Source: AVCC01 sp041736255
GTDB taxonomy: Bacteria > Pseudomonadota > Gammaproteobacteria > Burkholderiales > Burkholderiaceae_D
Assembly: GCA_041736255.1 (NCBI GenBank)
Contig: JBGSTZ010000148.1
Coordinates: 1-25,966 of the forward strand
Reading direction: 5' to 3'
DNA: 25,966 nt
Shown: positions 23,135 to 25,966 of the stretch, piece after piece
How positions within the stretch are numbered: position 1 is the first letter of the stretch
Layout: the number at the start of each line of letters is the position of its first letter
Program-made: the position numbers and the translations under genes
Notes under the pieces: model-generated
Told to the model about the DNA's origin: nothing
Seen by the model: only the letters and a program-made list of their open reading frames with translations
The model's database searches: none

Positions 23135-24139
23135 ATGGTCATCGATCTTCCTTTCATCTGGGCTGGGCTGATTGCTTTCGCAGTGCTGGCATATGTCCTG
23201 CTCGACGGATTCGATCTGGGCATCGGAATCCTGTTTCCGTTCCTCAAGGACCGTGAAGAACGCCATCTGGCGATGAACACCATCGCCCCCGTCTGGGATG
23301 GTAATGAGACTTGGTTGGTGCTGGGCGGTGGAGGACTGTTCGCGGTCTTTCCGCTGGCCTACGCCATCGTGATGCCCGCGCTCTATCCGCTAATCATCGC
23401 CATGCTGCTGGCGCTCATATTCCGTGGCGTCGCCTTCGAGTTCGTCCATCGAACCAAACGGATGCAGGGATTCTGGGAGGTCGGCTTTTGGGCAGGCTCC
23501 TTGATCGCCGCCATTGCGCAGGGCATGTCGCTGGGCACGCTGGTGCAAGGGATCGCGGTCGAGGAACGGGCGTATGGCGGCGGCAACTGGGACTGGCTGA
23601 CGCCATTTTCGGGGCTGACGGCCCTGGCAGTAGTGGTGGGATACGCCACGCTGGGTGCGACCTGGCTGATCCTCAAGACCGAAAATGAGACACTGGCGCG
23701 TGCACGACGCCTTGCGCTGCCGCTCGGTGCGGGACTGGTTGCACTGATCGGCGTCGTCAGCCTTGTCACGCCGTTTCTTCGGCCGGAATACCTCGCGCGC
23801 TGGTTCGGCTGGCCTTCAGGCGTCTGGAGCGCGGTTGTGCCGATCCTGCTAGCACTGGCTATATGGCACCTGTGGTCCGGTTTAAAGAATAAGGATCATC
23901 AGCGACCGTTCCTAGCCACTGTTGTGATCTTCGTTCTGTCCTTTATCGGGCTCGGTGTCAGCTTTTATCCTAACCTCATTCCGCCCGCGCTGACCATCGC
24001 CGAAGCTGCAGCACCGGACAGCTCGTTGCTTTTCCTGTTAGCGGGGGCGGTATTCCTGATCCCGATGATCCTGGCCTATACCGCATATTCTTACTGGGTG
24101 TTCCGTGGCAAGGTTCACCTGGGCGATGGCTACCACTGA
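23135..24139 (+). CDS. cioB: Cytochrome bd-type quinol oxidase subunit II
   Basis: 334 aa; GGAG ribosome site and only 2 bp from the cioA stop, so the two are an operon. Membrane partner of CioA. The N-terminal LLDGFDLGIGILFPF (22-36) and VWDGNETWLVLGGGGLFAVFP (53-73) are the CydB family signature motifs, followed by GVAFEFVHRTK. It has eight or nine transmembrane helices. Normal length for the CioB group. The stop overlaps the start of the DUF2474 gene (TGATG). Confidence 0.93.
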   Translation: MVIDLPFIWAGLIAFAVLAYVLLDGFDLGIGILFPFLKDREERHLAMNTIAPVWDGNETWLVLGGGGLFAVFPLAYAIVMPALYPLIIAMLLALIFRGVAFEFVHRTKRMQGFWEVGFWAGSLIAAIAQGMSLGTLVQGIAVEERAYGGGNWDWLTPFSGLTALAVVVGYATLGATWLILKTENETLARARRLALPLGAGLVALIGVVSLVTPFLRPEYLARWFGWPSGVWSAVVPILLALAIWHLWSGLKNKDHQRPFLATVVIFVLSFIGLGVSFYPNLIPPALTIAEAAAPDSSLLFLLAGAVFLIPMILAYTAYSYWVFRGKVHLGDGYH

Positions 24140-24372
24140 TGCGCAGATGGTTGTGGTTCGCCGGATTTTATGTGGCCGGGATCGCGGTGATTGGTGTGAC
24201 CGCGTTCTTGATTCGCTGGGTTCTGGCACCCGCACACTGTGACAAATCGGTAGGATTGCCAATTTGTACCACTGCAGATTGCCCTACAGGGGCTGAGTAC
24301 AAGGGTCGTGAAAGCGCGTCAGGTTCACATGTTGTTTGTCAAGATAGATGTCCCTCTCCCACCATTTTTTAA
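24139..24372 (+). CDS. DUF2474 small membrane protein, apparent foreign extension
   Basis: 77 aa. The start overlaps the cioB stop (TGATG), indicating translational coupling. Residues 1-30, MRRWLWFAGFYVAGIAVIGV then TAFLIRWVLA, match DUF2474, small single-helix proteins that follow cioAB and are probably CydX-like stabilising subunits. The family is about 40-50 aa. Here about 47 extra residues rich in Cys and polar residues follow, with no family resemblance. The extension probably reads into sequence brought by a mobile element. The membrane part could still function. Confidence 0.6.
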   Translation: MRRWLWFAGFYVAGIAVIGVTAFLIRWVLAPAHCDKSVGLPICTTADCPTGAEYKGRESASGSHVVCQDRCPSPTIF

Positions 24373-24560
24373 AAAAAATCTTATATTAATTGTTCAACAA
24401 ATGTCCGTTTGTTGGACTACACTTCGCATATTGGCGACCGGCAGCACCCGGCCAGTGGACTAAACCGCTCGCGCGGTAGGGGCTTTGATCCGGCCCGGGC
24501 GTGTTGTCGAGGAGTGGATTGTTAATGCCAAAAAGCCCGCTGTTTCCTATGTTGAGCAAT
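24373..24560. other. Left flank of the IS91-type unit
   Basis: This gene-free stretch between the DUF2474 ORF and the recombinase changes from AT-rich (to about 24400) to GC-rich. It has an inverted repeat, GTTCAACAAA (24392-24401) with TTTGTTGGAC (24408-24417), 9 of 10 paired with a 6-nt loop. IS91 elements insert next to GTTC or CTTG and carry terminal hairpins, so this may mark the element end. The exact boundary is not determined. Confidence 0.4.
24392..24417. repeat. Inverted repeat, possible IS91 terminus
   Basis: Arms of 10 bp with one mismatch (GTTCAACAAA/TTTGTTGGAC) around a 6-nt loop, starting with GTTC, the IS91 target tetranucleotide. Confidence 0.4.
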
Positions 24561-24581
24561 GAGGCAATCCGCCTCGTTTTT
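24561..24581 (+). terminator. Terminator-like hairpin before the recombinase
   Basis: GAGGC-AATCC-GCCTC (24561-24575) followed by GTTTTT (24576-24581). It lies just ahead of the recombinase ribosome site (ACAGGAG) and could stop read-through into the element. Confidence 0.5.
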
Positions 24582-24597
24582 CGACAGGAGCAGCATC

Positions 24598-25473
24598 ATG
24601 ACCTCATCGGCCCACAGCATCACACCATTGCGCCAACGCATGATCGACGACATGCGCATGCGCAAGCTCTCGCCCAAGACGCAATCCGCTTACATCCGCG
24701 CCGTGCGGCAATTTTCCGGCTACCTTGGTCGCTCGCCCGACACCGCTACCGTCGAAGATCTGCGCAACTATCAGTTGCACCTGGTCGATCACGGCATCTC
24801 GCCGATCTCGCTCAATGCGGCGATCACCGGCCTCAAGTTCTTCTTCGACATCACTCTCGATAACGCCCAGTTGATGTCCAGAATGCAACCAGTGCATGTG
24901 CCGCACAGACTGCCGGTCGTCCTCAGCCGCGACGAGGTCGCCCGCCTGATTGCCGCGACCGGGAACCTGAAGCATCAGACCGCGCTCTCGGTCGCCTACG
25001 GCACCGGCCTGCGCGCTAGCGAAGTGGCGGCACTGAAGGTCGGCGACATTGACAGCCAGCGCATGACGCTGCGCGTCGAACAAGGCAAGGGCAGCAAGGA
25101 TCGTTACGCGATGCTCTCGCCGGTACTGCTCGAACGCCTGCGCGTCTGGTGGCGAGTCGCCCGCGCCTAGGGCAAGATGCTCGATGGCGGCTGGCTGTTT
25201 CCCGGCTTGAATCCGATCGACTCGCTCAGCACCCGCCAGCTCAACCGTGCCATCCATGCTGCGGCGGCCGCCGCGCAGATCGACAAGCGCGTATCGATGC
25301 ATACCCTGCGGCATAGTTTTGCCACCCATCTGCTGGAGCAGAAGATGGATATACGCGTGATCCAGGTCTTGCTCGGACACAAGAAACTCGAGACCACCGC
25401 GCTGTATGCGCAAGTAGCCACCGACATCCTGCGCGAAGTGGTCAGTCCTCTGGAGAACCTGCACCCCGCATAG
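24598..25473 (+). pseudogene. Tyrosine recombinase of an IS91-type unit, amber mutation
   Basis: The frame starts at ATG 24598 (CAGGAGCAGC upstream) and runs 291 codons to TAG at 25471. It is interrupted by TAG at 25168-25170 (codon 191). Before the stop: an N-terminal SAM-like domain (LSPKTQSAYIRAVRQFSGYL) and the start of the catalytic domain with YGTGLRASEVAALKVGD, containing the first Arg. After it: HTLRHSFATHLLE (R and H), HKKLETTALYAQV with the tyrosine nucleophile. The parts on both sides are in the same frame. The stop replaces what would be Gln (CAG to TAG). IS91-type units with such an accessory recombinase ahead of the transposase are known. Without amber suppression the protein lacks its catalytic C-terminus. 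Confidence 0.8.
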
Positions 25474-25482
25474 GCCGCGTTC

Positions 25483-25833
25483 ATGGAGCGCCCAGCCCTG
25501 GAGGTCGCGGATATCTTCCGGACCCACGGGCCGGCTTGGCGGCAGGTGCAGCACGGGCACTTGAGCCTAGTCCAGCTCAAGGCCATGTCCGCCATCGAAC
25601 AGTGCCGCAGCGCGGCGCTGGGCGGGTATGTGCTGCGCTGCAACGACTGTCAGCACAGGGAGGTCGCGTACAACTCCTGCCGCAACCGACATTGCCCGAA
25701 GTGCCAGACCAGTGCGGCGCGACGCTGGCTCGAGGCCCGTCAGGCCGACCTGCTGCCGGTAGATTATTACCACCTGGTGTTCACCCTGCCGGCGCCGATC
25801 AGCGGGCTTGCCTACGCCAACAAGGCGGTCGCG
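25483..25833 (+). pseudogene. IS91-family transposase, interrupted by group II intron
   Basis: About 117 codons, starting MERPALEVADIFRTHGPAW. The N-terminal zinc-binding domain is seen with YVLRCNDCQHREVAYNSC then RNRHCPKCQTSAARRW (cysteines of a C2C2-type finger). FHLVF-like YYHLVFTLPAPI begins the HUH-type catalytic region. IS91 transposases normally run about 400 aa, but the frame breaks at 25834, where intron sequence starts. The rest lies beyond the intron, outside the window. It follows the recombinase gene by 9 bp. No ribosome site is seen, so it was probably coupled. Confidence 0.75.
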
Positions 25834-25966
25834 GTAGGGACGTCAGTTACCTGACGCCCCCCGCACAGATCCGTACTTGCAGAACTACTGCATACGGCTC
25901 CTGCCAAAGGTCTTGACGTAAAATCGCTCGTGCGGAAGCGGGTGGACTACCCGACATGGCGGTAGG
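25834..25966 (-). ncRNA. Group II intron 3' end (domains V and VI)
   Basis: On the minus strand a 33-nt sequence at 25868-25900 begins GAGCCGTATGCAG and ends AGTACGGATC, matching the domain V consensus (GAGCCGUAUGCG...CGUACGGUUC) with the AGC catalytic triad; the apical loop is not a plain GAAA. Domain VI follows (25834-25867), a GC-rich hairpin with CGTCAG-GTAA-CTGACG, and the intron ends in CCCTAC at 25834. Thus the intron is on the minus strand, antisense to the IS91 transposase. Its encoded reverse transcriptase and 5' end would lie to the right, outside the window. I see no unpaired branch-point A in the simplest domain VI fold. Confidence 0.7.

Noticed and set aside
1..25966. CRISPR array, tRNA or rRNA genes
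   Set aside because: No regularly spaced direct repeats and no recognisable tRNA or rRNA sequence were seen by eye; a tRNA scan was not possible.

Overview
The window looks like a chromosomal segment of a betaproteobacterium, most likely Burkholderiales close to Oxalobacteraceae (Herminiimonas-like). This placement is inferred from the gene families: an H-NS of the beta type, an Smg/TopB pair, Kdo transferase, PagL, and a WbpM-like dehydratase. I could not run a search.

Layout. (a) 1-880: an IS end whose transposase runs off the left edge sits against the C-terminal remnant of a type I restriction endonuclease-like gene, followed by about 500 bp without a gene. (b) 733-9300: ordinary accessory and core metabolism. 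It holds a glycine-zipper stress-type protein with a good sigma70 promoter, a cysteine-rich flavodoxin-fold oxidoreductase, FadD acyl-CoA ligase, a lipoprotein zinc aminopeptidase, an M20 amidohydrolase, PagL lipid A deacylase, and Kdo transferase WaaA preceded by a 48-codon ORF that overlaps it. GTAG-headed palindromic repeats occupy many of the gaps. (c) 9300-14050: surface polysaccharide functions: phosphomannomutase/phosphoglucomutase, an H-NS-like protein, an 830-bp AT-rich gap, a WbpM/CapD-type nucleotide-sugar dehydratase and a 42-aa membrane peptide. (d) 14060-20010: an MFS transporter, topoisomerase III with a histone H1-like tail, Smg and Fmt. The smg-fmt gap carries a decayed palindromic repeat fused to a 64-bp relic of the same IS end seen at position 79-140. 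(e) 20148-25966: a mobile-element-bounded cassette. An IS5-family element truncates an ArsR/BigR-like regulator. Next come a DUF2892 membrane protein, a cyanide-insensitive-type cytochrome bd oxidase (cioAB) and a DUF2474 small membrane protein. The window ends in an IS91-type unit whose recombinase has an amber codon and whose transposase is interrupted by the 3' end (domains V and VI) of a group II intron on the opposite strand.

How the genes work together: waaA, pagL, manB/algC and wbpM all serve LPS or polysaccharide construction and remodelling. The ArsR/DUF2892/cioAB/DUF2474 set looks like an acquired respiratory cassette for oxygen reduction when heme-copper oxidases are inhibited, for example by sulfide or cyanide. 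Its probable repressor has been broken by the IS5 insertion, so it may now be unregulated. No CRISPR array, rRNA or tRNA was recognised.
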